A DNA stretch of 64,000 nucleotides from Neotabrizicola shimadae (GTDB lineage: Bacteria > Pseudomonadota > Alphaproteobacteria > Rhodobacterales > Rhodobacteraceae). Numbering within the stretch: position 1 is the stretch's first letter; each line of letters begins with the position of its first letter. The translations under genes and the position numbers were made by a program. The notes beneath the pieces were generated by a model. That model was not told the DNA's origin. It made no database searches and was given only the letters and a program-made list of their open reading frames with translations. Positions 44,957 through 53,661 of the stretch are shown piece after piece. Location of the stretch: the NCBI RefSeq assembly GCF_019623905.1, contig NZ_CP069370.1, positions 2,108,001-2,172,000 of the forward strand. The letters are read 5' to 3'.

Positions 44957-45934
44957 TCAGACCAGAGCCGCCACGGCAAGAAACAGCGCAGCAATCAGCC
45001 CGGCATCGCGGTTCGACCGGAACAGGATCATGCAGGTGTCCGGGTCGTCGATGTCCAGCCGGCGCATCTGCCAGGCCAGATGCCATCCAAAGCCCCAGAC
45101 GCCGCCAAGCGCCAGAACCAATGCCAGCGGCCGGTCCTGCGGCGCCCAGGTCACCAGAACCGCCAACCCCATCAGCGCGACCGAGATCAGCATGAACGCG
45201 CGCAGCCAGGCCTTCGTCGCCGTGCCGAACAGCCGCGCGGTGGACTTCACGCCGATCAGCGCATCGTCCTCCTTGTCCTGATGGGCGTAGATCGTGTCGT
45301 AGAACAACGTCCAGACCAGCCCCGACAGGTACAGAAGCACCGCCCCCCAGCTCACCGTTTCGGCATGGGCGGCATAGGCCAGCAGCGCACCCCAGTTGAA
45401 CGCCAGCCCCAGGAACACCTGGGGCCACCAGGTGAACCGCTTGGCAAAGGGATAGACCGCCACCAGCGCCAGCGAGCCGATGCCCAGACCCACCGCCACC
45501 CAGTTGTAGGAAAACAGGATCGCCGCTGCCACCAGCGCCTGCCCCACCATCCATACCCCGGCCTGCCGCAGCGTGACCTGCCCCGAAGGCAGGGGGCGCG
45601 ACCGGGTGCGCGCCACCTGCGCGTCGAAATCGCGGTCGGTGATGTCGTTCCAGGTGCAGCCGGCACCGCGCATCAGGAACGCCCCCGCTCCGCAGGACAG
45701 GGCCAGCCACAGATCCCACAAGCGGTAGCTGTCCACCCCCGCCGCCAAGGCGATGCCCCACAGGCACGGGATGTACAAAAGCCAGGTGCCAATGGGCCGG
45801 TCCGCCCGCGACAGGCGCAAATAGGGCCTCAAGCCCGCCGGCGCATAAAGGTCCACCCAGTTGCCCGGCACGGCGTCATGCACCACCCCTCCGGGGGCCA
45901 CCGGCGGCTCTGGCATTCCCGCTGTCCCGGTCAT
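44957..45934 (-). CDS. ubiA: 4-hydroxybenzoate polyprenyltransferase
   Basis: 325-residue membrane prenyltransferase in ubiquinone synthesis that joins a polyprenyl diphosphate to 4-hydroxybenzoate. The first Asp-rich motif is in AGCTWNDITDRDFDAQVART (NDxxDRDxD), the second in YDTIYAHQDKEDDALIG (DTIYAHQDKxDD). Eight or so helices are visible. The start at 45934 is only 12 bases from the divergent rsmE ATG, so promoters of the two must overlap each other's 5' coding ends. Confidence 0.93.
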   Translation of the reverse strand: MTGTAGMPEPPVAPGGVVHDAVPGNWVDLYAPAGLRPYLRLSRADRPIGTWLLYIPCLWGIALAAGVDSYRLWDLWLALSCGAGAFLMRGAGCTWNDITDRDFDAQVARTRSRPLPSGQVTLRQAGVWMVGQALVAAAILFSYNWVAVGLGIGSLALVAVYPFAKRFTWWPQVFLGLAFNWGALLAYAAHAETVSWGAVLLYLSGLVWTLFYDTIYAHQDKEDDALIGVKSTARLFGTATKAWLRAFMLISVALMGLAVLVTWAPQDRPLALVLALGGVWGFGWHLAWQMRRLDIDDPDTCMILFRSNRDAGLIAALFLAVAALV

Positions 45935-45946
45935 AGGCTCCCCGTC

Positions 45947-46675
45947 ATGTCGGATGCGAAGGTCAGGCTCTATGTAGATCAGCCCCTCGGCGCGGGGCAA
46001 GCGGTGGCGCTGACCGCCGACCAGGCGCATTACCTCTTTGCCGTCATGCGCCTTGGCGCCGGCGACCTTGTCCTTCTGTTCAACGGCCGCGATGGCGAAT
46101 GGCGGGCCGAGGTCGCTGCCTCGGCCAAGCGCGGCGGCACGCTCGCCTGCCTTGCCCAGACAGCACCCCTGCAACCCCCGCCCGACCTCTGGCTTCTCTT
46201 CGCGCCCATCAAGAAGGCCCGCACCGATTTCATCGTGGAAAAGGCGGTCGAGATGGGCGCCGCCCGCATCCTGCCCGTGCAGACCCGCTTCACGAACGCC
46301 GAACGCCTCCGGCAAGACAAGCTCCATGCCCATGCCATCGAGGCCGCCGAACAATGCGGCGCGACCTTCGTTCCCGAAGTCACCGACCTCCAGCAACTCG
46401 ACCGCCTGCTTGCCACCTGGCCCGCCGACCGCCGCTTGATGTGGGGCGACGAAGGTCTGGCCGGTCAGACCGCGAGCCTGCCCGACCTGCCGCGGGGGCA
46501 GCCCTGGGCCATCCTCATCGGCCCCGAAGGCGGCTTCGCCGAAACGGAAAAGACCCGCCTCCGCGCCCTGCCGCAGATCGTGCCCGTCAGCCTTGGCCCC
46601 CGCATCCTGCGCGCCGACACCGCCGCCGTCGCCGCGCTCACGCTCTGGCAACTCCGCTACGGCGACTGGGCATGA
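45947..46675 (+). CDS. rsmE: 16S rRNA (uracil-1498-N3)-methyltransferase
   Basis: 242 residues. The C-terminal SPOUT-fold carries ILIGPEGGFAETE and VSLGPRILRADTAAVAALTL, the SAM-binding knot of RsmE. The N-terminal part is the RNA-binding PUA-like domain (HYLFAVMRLGAGDLVLLFNG). Start and stop are shared with neighbours: 12 bases from ubiA and an ATGA overlap with the next gene. With gshA two genes on, the arrangement is a rhodobacterial habit. Confidence 0.94.
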   Translation: MSDAKVRLYVDQPLGAGQAVALTADQAHYLFAVMRLGAGDLVLLFNGRDGEWRAEVAASAKRGGTLACLAQTAPLQPPPDLWLLFAPIKKARTDFIVEKAVEMGAARILPVQTRFTNAERLRQDKLHAHAIEAAEQCGATFVPEVTDLQQLDRLLATWPADRRLMWGDEGLAGQTASLPDLPRGQPWAILIGPEGGFAETEKTRLRALPQIVPVSLGPRILRADTAAVAALTLWQLRYGDWA

Positions 46676-47511
46676 CCCCTGCCTTCCGCCCGATGGCACG
46701 GAAAGACCATGCCACCGTGGTCGCGCTCCTCAACACCGATCCGGCCGGCACCATGTTCCCGCAGGGCAACCTGGCCGGGGTTGGCGTCGAAACCGATTTC
46801 TGGGTCTCGGGCGACCCCGTCTCTGCCGTGCTGGGCCTCACGAGGTCGGGCCAGATGATCCTGCCGCACGGCCCCGGCACCGACTGGTCTGGCGCCCGCG
46901 CCATTCTGGCGGGGCGTGCCGTCGCCGGCTTTGCCGGACGCCCAGATCAGGTCCGCGCCCTCCGCGTCGCCCTCGGGCTCGACACGATTCCCGCCCGCTT
47001 CGACAGCGACGAACCCGGCTACGCGCTCGACCTCGCGAACCTGACCCTGCCCGATTGCACTGGCCTCACCCTCGCCCCCCTGACCGATGCAGACGAGGTC
47101 ATCATCCTCGCCTGGCGCACCGCCTACGAGGTGGAAACCTTCGCCACCCCGGTTGAAGAAGCGGCCGCCAACGCCCGCAGCGCCTTTGCCAGATGGCGCG
47201 ACGCCGGCAGCCACCGCCTGCTCTGGCGTGACGGTCAGCCCGTGGCCCTGTCCGGGTTCAACGCCCGCCTGCCGCACATCGCCCAGATCGGCGGCGTCTA
47301 TGTTCCCCCCGAATTGCGCCGGCAGGGTCTTGCCCGCCGCGTTGTGGGCCTCCACCTTCTTCAGGCGCGCGATGAAGGCGTCACACGTGCCGTGCTCTTC
47401 GCAGCCTCCGAACCGGCTGAACGCGCCTATCGTGCGCTCGGCTTCCAACCCGCCGGGCGATTTGCCCTGATCCTGTTCCCCAAGGCCGAAACGGTGCAGC
47501 CATGCCCCTGA
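46672..47511 (+). CDS. GNAT-family N-acetyltransferase
   Basis: 279 residues with a C-terminal acetyl-CoA-binding domain: IGGVYVPPELRRQGLARRVV is the R/Q-x-x-G-x-A loop, and AERAYRALGFQPAGRFALI the terminal segment. The N-terminal half (FRPMARKDHATVVALLNTDP) is a second, divergent GNAT-like part. The ATG overlaps the rsmE stop and its 3' end overlaps the next gene by ten bases. Substrate unknown. Confidence 0.85.
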   Translation: MTPAFRPMARKDHATVVALLNTDPAGTMFPQGNLAGVGVETDFWVSGDPVSAVLGLTRSGQMILPHGPGTDWSGARAILAGRAVAGFAGRPDQVRALRVALGLDTIPARFDSDEPGYALDLANLTLPDCTGLTLAPLTDADEVIILAWRTAYEVETFATPVEEAAANARSAFARWRDAGSHRLLWRDGQPVALSGFNARLPHIAQIGGVYVPPELRRQGLARRVVGLHLLQARDEGVTRAVLFAASEPAERAYRALGFQPAGRFALILFPKAETVQPCP

Positions 47512-48089
47512 TCCGTCCCGCCGCCGCCGCGACCCTCCGCCGCTTCAGCGAGCCTCTGACCGCCGCCGCCGTCACCGCCTTCGGCATCTGGCTGATGACG
47601 CTTGGCGGCTGGCTCCTCTGGCCGCTAGGCGGTTTCCTCGCGGTGATGGGCCTCGCCTGGGCCGTGCAGGCCTTGCGAAGGGTGCGCTTCCGTCAGCCTG
47701 CCAAGACCCCCGGCGTGGTCGAAGTGGACGAAGCCCAGGTCGGCTATTACGCGCCCGACCTCGGCGGATATGTCTCGCTCGATGAACTGGTCGAACTGCG
47801 CATGGTGCGCCTGCGCGGCAACCGCTTCTGGCGGCTCAAGCAATCCGACGGCCAGGCCCTTCTTGTGCCGGTCGATGCAGCGGGATCTCATCGCCTGTTC
47901 GATGCCTTCGCGGCACTTCCCGGCATGGACACCCAGGCGCTGGTCGCTGCTTTGGAAGACCCCGTCCCCGCCGGCGAAGGCAACCTGCCCGCCCCGGCCG
48001 AAAGCATCGGCGCCGTGATCTGGCGACGCGCCGACCGAAGAGGCGGCCGGGGTGGCCTTGACTTGGCCGCGCGGTCAAGACACCTGTAG
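47502..48089 (+). CDS. hypothetical protein with membrane hairpin
   Basis: 195 residues. Two N-terminal hydrophobic segments (AAAVTAFGIWLMTLGGWLLW and PLGGFLAVMGLAWAVQAL) form a membrane hairpin, followed by a soluble domain with GVVEVDEAQVGYYAPDLGGY and RGNRFWRLKQSDGQALLVPV. Its start is inside the 3' end of the acetyltransferase gene (ten-base overlap). It precedes gshA by 42 bases. I do not recognise the family. Confidence 0.75.
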   Translation: MPLIRPAAAATLRRFSEPLTAAAVTAFGIWLMTLGGWLLWPLGGFLAVMGLAWAVQALRRVRFRQPAKTPGVVEVDEAQVGYYAPDLGGYVSLDELVELRMVRLRGNRFWRLKQSDGQALLVPVDAAGSHRLFDAFAALPGMDTQALVAALEDPVPAGEGNLPAPAESIGAVIWRRADRRGGRGGLDLAARSRHL

Positions 48090-48131
48090 CGCCCTGACCA
48101 GGCACGTGCCGACCCGAACCGGAGACCCAGA

Positions 48132-49478
48132 ATGTCCATTCCCCAGTCCGGCGGCGGGCCGATCGAACACTTCGGCCAGCTTGCCGAATACATGGAAGCC
48201 GGCTGCAAGCCGCGCGACAGCTGGCTAATCGGCACCGAGCATGAAAAGTTCGGCTGGCTCACCGACACCCGCCTTCCCCTGCCCTATGCCGGCCCGCGCT
48301 CGATCTCCGCGCTGTTCGACGCGCTGATCGCCCAACACGGCTGGACAGCGGTCCGCGAGGGCGAAAACATCATCGGCCTCACCCGCGGCATGGCCAACAT
48401 CAGCCTGGAACCCGGCGGCCAGTTCGAGCTTTCGGGCGCCCCGCTTGCCTCGCTCCACGACACCCGCGCCGAGCTGGAAAACCACCTGGCCGAGGTGAAC
48501 GGCATCGCCGGCCCCCTGGGAATCCGCTTCATGAGCCTCGGCGCCGCGCCGGAATGGACACATGACCAGATGCCGGTCATGCCCAAGGGCCGCTACCGGC
48601 TGATGACCGATTACATGGGCCGCGTCGGCACCCACGGGACGCAGATGATGTACCGCACCTCTACGGTGCAGGTGAACCTGGACTACGCCTCCGAAGCCGA
48701 CATGGTGAAAAAGCTGCGCGTGGCCCTCGCGCTCCAGCCCGTCGCCACCGCCCTCTTCGCCTCCTCTCCGTTCTTCGACGGCAAGCCCAACGGCCACATG
48801 AGCTGGCGCAGCCGCATCTGGCGCGGCCTCGACGACAGCCGCACCGGGATGCTGCCTTTCGCCTTCGAAGATGGCATGGGCTTCCAGCGCTATGTGGACT
48901 GGGTGCTCGACGTGCCCATGTACTTCGTCTACCGCAACGGCCAGTACATCAACGCCCTCGGCCAAAGCTTCCGCGCCTTCCTCAAGGGCGAACTGCCCGC
49001 ACTGCCCGGCGAAAAGCCCACGCTCTCGGACTGGGCCGACCACATGACGACCGTGTTCCCCGAGGCCCGGGTCAAGCGTTACATCGAGATGCGCGGCGCC
49101 GACGCCGGCGACCTGCCCCATCTCGTTGCGCTCCCCGCATTCTGGGTCGGCCTGATGTACGACCAGACCGCGCTCGACGCCGCCTGGGATCTGGTCAAGG
49201 GCTTCGACGACACCACCCGCCAGGGCCTGCGCGTCGCCGCCTCGGTCTCCGCACTCGGCGGAGAGGCCGAAGGCGTGAAGCTCATCGACCTTGCCCGCGC
49301 CGCCGTGGGCCTGTCCCACGCCGGCCTCGCGGCACGCGGCCTCGGCGAGGAAATCCACCTCGCCCCCCTCATGCAAAGCCTCGCCACTGGCCAGGTCCAG
49401 GCCAACCGCCTGCTCACCCTCTACAACGGCGACTGGCAGCGGAGCCTCGAACCGATCTACGCCGCCACCAGCCTTTGA
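48132..49478 (+). CDS. gshA: glutamate-cysteine ligase
   Basis: 448 residues. Catalyses the first step of glutathione synthesis. Blocks such as GTEHEKFGWLTDTRLPLPYA, ISLEPGGQFELSGAPLASLH, YLMGRVGTHGTQMMYRT-like (TDYMGRVGTHGTQMMYRTST) and AFWVGLMYDQTALDAAW identify the alphaproteobacterial/plant-type family (GCS2). Substrate-binding residues lie around GQFELSG. GGAGA precedes the ATG. A GC hairpin follows its stop. Confidence 0.95.
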   Translation: MSIPQSGGGPIEHFGQLAEYMEAGCKPRDSWLIGTEHEKFGWLTDTRLPLPYAGPRSISALFDALIAQHGWTAVREGENIIGLTRGMANISLEPGGQFELSGAPLASLHDTRAELENHLAEVNGIAGPLGIRFMSLGAAPEWTHDQMPVMPKGRYRLMTDYMGRVGTHGTQMMYRTSTVQVNLDYASEADMVKKLRVALALQPVATALFASSPFFDGKPNGHMSWRSRIWRGLDDSRTGMLPFAFEDGMGFQRYVDWVLDVPMYFVYRNGQYINALGQSFRAFLKGELPALPGEKPTLSDWADHMTTVFPEARVKRYIEMRGADAGDLPHLVALPAFWVGLMYDQTALDAAWDLVKGFDDTTRQGLRVAASVSALGGEAEGVKLIDLARAAVGLSHAGLAARGLGEEIHLAPLMQSLATGQVQANRLLTLYNGDWQRSLEPIYAATSL

Positions 49479-49500
49479 CCCCCGCCCTTACGCGCGGGGG
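49479..49500. terminator. hairpin between gshA and the convergent DUF805 gene
   Basis: CCCCCGC (49479-49485) and GCGGGGG (49494-49500), 7-base perfect stem directly after the gshA stop and 12 bases before the opposing stop codon. No T tract; a bidirectional end structure is inferred. Confidence 0.45.
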
Positions 49501-49511
49501 CCAGCCGCCCA

Positions 49512-49952
49512 CTAACGCGGCACGCGCGGCACCGAAGAGGCGCCATAACCCGCGCCACCGGCCAGCGGGTCCGACCCAAAGGCATTGTCCCCCGCATCGC
49601 CGGCCTTGATCATCCAGTAAAGCAGGATGATCCAGCCCACGATCGGGATCAGGATGATCCAGAACCACCAGCCCGAATGGCCGGTGTCATGCAGCCGCCG
49701 CACCATGACCGACAGGCCCGGCAGCAAGGTCACAAGCGAGAACACGCCGCCAATCGGCCCGGTCTGCGCCTCGACCATCATGTCGCCCATCTGCACCACC
49801 TGCGCACCGAACAGCATCCGGTCAACAACGCCCAATACCGCCTGGGCGATGATGATGAACAGGATCCACCACCAGTATTCCGACCGCCGTGCGCGGCCCG
49901 AAAAGGTCACATACTTGTTGAAACAGGTCCTGACGGCCTCGCCAAACCCCAT
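49512..49952 (-). CDS. DUF805 family membrane protein
   Basis: 146 residues. The N-terminus AVRTCFNKYVTFSGRARRSE, then YWWWILF, is the DUF805 signature (F-x-G-R-x-x-R-x-x-[FY]-W). Three to four helices follow (FIIIAQAVLGVVDRMLFG, FSLVTLLPGLSVMVRRLHDT, WFWIILIPIVGWIILLYWMI), with the conserved VRRLHDTGHSGWW. Function unknown. Confidence 0.9.
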   Translation of the reverse strand: MGFGEAVRTCFNKYVTFSGRARRSEYWWWILFIIIAQAVLGVVDRMLFGAQVVQMGDMMVEAQTGPIGGVFSLVTLLPGLSVMVRRLHDTGHSGWWFWIILIPIVGWIILLYWMIKAGDAGDNAFGSDPLAGGAGYGASSVPRVPR

Positions 49953-50036
49953 TGCCGGTCCCTCCTGAAACGCCGGTCATGGCGCCGGCCTGGGTTCAGC
50001 CTACCACATCTTGCGGTCGCGCGGCAAAAAAACGCC

Positions 50037-50477
50037 TCAACCGCCCGGCCGCACCGACATGAACCGCCCGTCGCCCCAGACCAGCGCCTCGACGCAAGGG
50101 TCCACGCCGATGCCGCCGCAGTCCACGCCGTTGTGATACAGCAGCAGGACCTTCGCCCCGGCGAAATCCGTCACCGTCCAGGCCTGCGCCAGGAAATCCT
50201 GCGCCTTGCCGTCCACCACCACGGTCAGCCAGGTGCCGCCCGATCCGCCATAAAGGCTCGCGGCAGAGGAACACTGGAACTTCCCCGCATCCACCACCGT
50301 CTCGGGCACCCCATCGCCGGTCAGATCCACCGCCTGAACCGCATCCTCGGCCGCCGTGAAGACCCCGTTCTCGAAGGCCGCGCAATCGGCGGCCGCCCGC
50401 ACCAGCACATCCTCGGCCGGCCCCGCCAAGGCCGCACCCGGCGCCATCAGCGCCAGCAGGATCATCAGGTTCCGCAT
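50037..50477 (-). CDS. secreted hypothetical protein with Asp-rich repeat
   Basis: 146 residues with a signal peptide (MRNLMILLALMAPGAALAGP, cleavage likely after ALA). The mature part contains AVDLTGDGVPETVVDAGKFQ, an FG-GAP/EF-hand-like calcium-type motif (DLTGDGxxE), and four further Cys (DCAAFE, QCSSAA, DCGGIG, DPCVEA) that could form two disulfides. It is four bases past the plsY stop, so in the same transcript. Confidence 0.75.
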   Translation of the reverse strand: MRNLMILLALMAPGAALAGPAEDVLVRAAADCAAFENGVFTAAEDAVQAVDLTGDGVPETVVDAGKFQCSSAASLYGGSGGTWLTVVVDGKAQDFLAQAWTVTDFAGAKVLLLYHNGVDCGGIGVDPCVEALVWGDGRFMSVRPGG

Positions 50478-50481
50478 CGCC

Positions 50482-51093
50482 TCACCCCTTCTTCGCGCCG
50501 ATCTTGGGCTCGGTCCCGGCCTTCAGCCGCTGAATGTTCGGCCAATGCCGGACATAGACAAGGACCGTCAGCACAACGACCAAGACGAACAGCTGCCCCT
50601 GTCCGAAAATGAAAAGCCAAAGCGAGGCCGAAGCCGTCGCCACCAGCGCCGAAAGCGAGGAGATTCGCCCCACCAGCGCCACCACCAGCCAGGTCGCGCA
50701 GCAGGCCAGGCCGATCCGCCAGTCCAGCGCGATCATCGTGCCGAGGAAGGTCGCCACGCCCTTGCCACCCCGGAACCCCAGCCAGACCGGGAACAGGTGG
50801 CCCAGGAAGGAAAACAGCGCCGCCACCTGCGCCGCATCCTCGCCCAGCATCGCCCGCGCCACCAGCACCGCCACGGCACCCTTGGCGCCGTCCAGCACCA
50901 GCGTCGCCGCCGCCGCCGCCTTGTTGCCGGTGCGCAGAACGTTTGTGGCGCCAATGTTGCCCGACCCGATGGCCCGCAAATCGCCCAGGCCCATCGCCCG
51001 CGTGACCAGCACGCCAAAGGGGATCGAGCCCAACAGGTAGGACAGCACCGCGGTCAGGGCCAGCGCCAGGGGGGCAGACAGGATCTCGGGCAT
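50482..51093 (-). CDS. plsY: glycerol-3-phosphate acyltransferase PlsY
   Basis: 203 residues, five helices. The three cytosolic motifs of PlsY are present: LLGSIPFGVLV, GSGNIGATNVLRTGNKAAA and HLFPVWLGFRGGKGVAT. It transfers acyl from acyl phosphate to glycerol 3-phosphate, the first step of phospholipid synthesis. Only four bases separate it from the pyrC-like gene upstream. Confidence 0.94.
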   Translation of the reverse strand: MPEILSAPLALALTAVLSYLLGSIPFGVLVTRAMGLGDLRAIGSGNIGATNVLRTGNKAAAAATLVLDGAKGAVAVLVARAMLGEDAAQVAALFSFLGHLFPVWLGFRGGKGVATFLGTMIALDWRIGLACCATWLVVALVGRISSLSALVATASASLWLFIFGQGQLFVLVVVLTVLVYVRHWPNIQRLKAGTEPKIGAKKG

Positions 51094-51097
51094 GGTC

Positions 51098-52366
51098 TCA
51101 GCGTCCCTCGAAAACCGGCGTGCCACCCACGAAGGTCGCGCGCACCTTACCCTGCAGCCGCGCCCCGTCAAACGGCGTGTTCTTCGACTTCGACCGCAGG
51201 GTGAAGCGGTCCAGCACGAACGGCGCTTCCGGGTCGAACAGCACCAGATCCGCCGGCGCCCCCACCGCCAGCCGGCCGCAGTCCAGCCCCATGCGCCGCG
51301 CCGGATTCAGCGACAACGCCCGGAACAGGGTGGGCAGGTCGATGTGCCCGCCATGCACCAGCCGCAACGCCGCCGGCAGCAGGGTCTCCAGCCCCACCGC
51401 CCCGCTCGCTGCCTCCTCGAAGGGCAGGCGCTTGCTTTCCTCATCCGCCGGCGTATGGAACGACCCCACCACGTCGATCAGGCCCAAGGCCAGCGCCTCC
51501 ACCATCGCCATGCGGTCATCCTCCGACCGCAGCGGTGGCGTCAGGCGAAAGAAGGTGCGGTACTCGCCCACGTCGAATTCGTTCAGAGTCAGGTGGTGGA
51601 CGGAAATCCCCGCCGTCACGTCCAGCCCGTTCTTCCTGGCCCGCTCCAGCGCCGGCAGCGCCCGCGCGGTGGTGATCTGGTCCACATGCCAGCGCACACC
51701 GGTCATCTCCACCAGCGCCAGGTCGCGGTCCAGCCCCATGCGCTCGGCCATCGGATGCACCGCCGGCAGGCCCTTCAGCGAGGCGAACTTGCCGCTCGTC
51801 GCCGCCGCCCCCGCCGAAAGCCCCGGCTCCTGCGGATGCCCCACCACCAGAACGCCAAGCGACCGCGCATAGACCAGCGCGCGAGACAAGACCTTGGTAT
51901 CCGTCCCCACATGGTCGAAATCGGTAAAGGCGATGGCCCCGGCATCCTTCAGAAAGCCGATCTCGGTCATCTCGCGGCCCGCCCGCCCCTTGGTCAGCGC
52001 CGCCATGTGGCGGATGTTCACCAGGCTTTCCGCCGCGCGCCGGGTGACGAATTCCAGCGTCTCGGGCGTGTCGATGGCCGGCGCCGTGTCGGGTCGCGCC
52101 ACGATGGTCGTGACCCCCCCCGCCGCCGCCGCCAGCCCCGCGCTGCCAAAGCTCTCGCGGTGCCGCTCGCCCGGCTCGCCGATCTTCACACCCCAGTCCA
52201 CGATTCCCGGCGCCAGGCAAAGCCCGTCGCAATCGATCTCTTCCGCCCCCGCCGGCGCCGCCACGTCCCGCGCCACGATCACCCCGCCATCCAGCACCAG
52301 CGATCCGGTCCGGTCCTCGCCGGTTTCCGGGTCGATCAGGCGGGCATTGGCGAGGTGCAGGGTCAT
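51098..52366 (-). CDS. pyrC: dihydroorotase homologue, probably catalytically inactive
   Basis: 422 residues of amidohydrolase fold. The metal motif of true enzymes (DxHxHxREPG) here reads APGIVDWGVKIGEPGERHRE: both His are replaced by Gly/Lys. The zinc/catalytic Asp block (DHAPH) is GSFHTPADEES, so the catalytic Asp is also missing. The general fold is otherwise kept (GGVTTIVARPDTAP, PFEEAASGAVGLETLLPAAL). Such forms are known as non-catalytic partners of aspartate transcarbamoylase (as PyrC' of Pseudomonas). pyrB is three genes away. Its ATG overlaps the upstream gene's stop. Confidence 0.9.
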   Translation of the reverse strand: MTLHLANARLIDPETGEDRTGSLVLDGGVIVARDVAAPAGAEEIDCDGLCLAPGIVDWGVKIGEPGERHRESFGSAGLAAAAGGVTTIVARPDTAPAIDTPETLEFVTRRAAESLVNIRHMAALTKGRAGREMTEIGFLKDAGAIAFTDFDHVGTDTKVLSRALVYARSLGVLVVGHPQEPGLSAGAAATSGKFASLKGLPAVHPMAERMGLDRDLALVEMTGVRWHVDQITTARALPALERARKNGLDVTAGISVHHLTLNEFDVGEYRTFFRLTPPLRSEDDRMAMVEALALGLIDVVGSFHTPADEESKRLPFEEAASGAVGLETLLPAALRLVHGGHIDLPTLFRALSLNPARRMGLDCGRLAVGAPADLVLFDPEAPFVLDRFTLRSKSKNTPFDGARLQGKVRATFVGGTPVFEGR

Positions 52367-52887
52367 TTCAACCACCAGAACAGGATGATGAGGACTGGTA
52401 GGCCGACAAGCGCGACAAGGGCAAGGGGCAGCCGCACCGCCGCGGGCGGCGGCACGGGCTGCGGCGGTGGCGCCAGCACAACCGGTTCCTCGGGCGCGGG
52501 CGGCATCGGCAGGGCACTCAGGCCCCGGCCCTCGGCATAGGGGCCAAAGACCTCCACACCCGGCAGGGGCGCCAACTCCGTCTCCCGCCCGCCGAACGCG
52601 CGCGACAGCACCAGGAAGACCACACCCTGCAGGGCATCCAGCCGCCCCCGGTCCGGCGCCATCGCTTCTGCCGGCACATCCCAACCCTCGGCCAGATAGC
52701 CAGACAGCCCAAGTCCTGCCAGATCGGCCAGGCTCAGCCGCTCCACCTGCCCCGCTTCCAGGCCCGGCAGGCCCAGAAGCCGCGCTGCAGCCGCGGCCGG
52801 CGGGCCGCCCGCCACAGCCACCTTGCCGGGGGCGATGATCCGCAGTTTGCCCGTCTCGCCCGGAGGCACCCGATTCGATTCGCTCAT
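52363..52887 (-). CDS. hypothetical tail-anchored protein
   Basis: 174 residues. It begins with a hydrophilic part (SNRVPPGETGKLRIIAPGKV), then ARLLGLPGLEAGQVERLSLA with a helix-hairpin-helix look, a proline-rich linker (PPAPEEPVVLAPPPQPVPPP) and a C-terminal membrane helix (LPLALVALVGLPVLIILFWW). Topology is tail-anchored, most of the protein in the cytoplasm. Stop overlaps the pyrC-like start by four bases. Family not recognised. Confidence 0.7.
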   Translation of the reverse strand: MSESNRVPPGETGKLRIIAPGKVAVAGGPPAAAAARLLGLPGLEAGQVERLSLADLAGLGLSGYLAEGWDVPAEAMAPDRGRLDALQGVVFLVLSRAFGGRETELAPLPGVEVFGPYAEGRGLSALPMPPAPEEPVVLAPPPQPVPPPAAVRLPLALVALVGLPVLIILFWWLK

Positions 52888-52965
52888 CCCGTCGATCTCC
52901 CTGCTGGCTGCCAGCCCACAGTCGGGCGCTTTCCGCCGCGTTTCAAGGAACTGGCACCGGCGGCC

Positions 52966-53355
52966 TCACGCCCGCTTCCGCGCCGCCTCGATCGCCGCCA
53001 CCGCCGATGGCGCATCCGCCAGATAGCGGATCAGGATCTTGTCGCCCTGCTTCGTCACCACCTGAACATGGCCCATCAGCTTGCGCACCAGCGTGATGTC
53101 GACCAGCGCCACCCGCCGCGCCCCAGGCCCGACCAGCGCATTGTCGGTCAGCCGCCAGACATCGGCCATCGCCTCCGACCGCAGGTAAAGCCCCCGCAAT
53201 CCAAGCGCCAACGCCGCCGCCACCGGCCCTGTCCAGGGATAGGGATTGCCCATCACGACCAGCGCGATCCCCGCCGCCGCACCCAGAACCACCGCCATCG
53301 CCAGATGGTTCAGCCAATAGCGCCCGGCATCGGGACGAAACTCCACATCCGCCAT
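52966..53355 (-). CDS. membrane protein with PH-like domain
   Basis: 129 residues. Two closely spaced hydrophobic stretches (LAMAVVLGAAAGIALVVMGN, then PWTGPVAAALALGLRGLY) are followed by a compact segment with the beta pattern of bacterial PH domains (VWRLTDNALVGPGARRVALV, IRYLADAPSAVAAIEAARKR). The start at ATG 53355 (MADVEFRPDAGRY) was chosen; upstream in-frame sequence is repeat-rich. Function unknown. Confidence 0.7.
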   Translation of the reverse strand: MADVEFRPDAGRYWLNHLAMAVVLGAAAGIALVVMGNPYPWTGPVAAALALGLRGLYLRSEAMADVWRLTDNALVGPGARRVALVDITLVRKLMGHVQVVTKQGDKILIRYLADAPSAVAAIEAARKRA

Positions 53356-53661
53356 CCTCACCCCTCCCGGTCCGGCATCCCGCGCCACGACTCCACGGAA
53401 CGCCCCCGCCGTCAAACGATCCGTTCCGCAGATGGCTTGCCCCCGGACCAGCATCCCCCTTGCAGAACTACTCCCAAGGGGGGCGCCGCGCTTGCGCGGC
53501 GACGGGGGCGCCCCCCCCTGCTCTGACGCGTGCCCTTCGCAGGCGGCAGAGCGCAAGGGCGCGCGCGGCCCTCCGGCCGCGCACATCTTGACAAATGGTT
53601 AAGACGGCCAAGCAAGCCATTGATATCCTTGGACCCAATCAAGCGTCCAAGCTCGGACGCC
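53356..53661. other. repeat-rich intergenic region before the outer-membrane gene
   Basis: 306 bases without a gene. Contains two GC hairpins (53485-53500, GCCGCGC/GCGCGGC; 53563-53582, GCGCGGCC-CTCC-GGCCGCGC) and palindromic repeat copy C at its right end. In organisation it resembles 62655-63167. Confidence 0.55.
53587..53660 (-). repeat. stop-codon-associated palindromic repeat, copy C
   Basis: Palindrome GCGTCCAAGCTCGGACGC (53643-53660; one mismatch) lies one base from the stop codon at 53662-53664. The rest (GCCATTGATATCCTTGGACC) follows the consensus, while the CTTAAGTCCAAG part is mostly lost, so this is the most divergent copy. Confidence 0.7.

Noticed and set aside
44309-46675. 788-residue plus-strand frame ending at the rsmE stop
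   Set aside because: Only its last 242 residues are RsmE; the rest runs antisense through the OmpA and ubiA genes.
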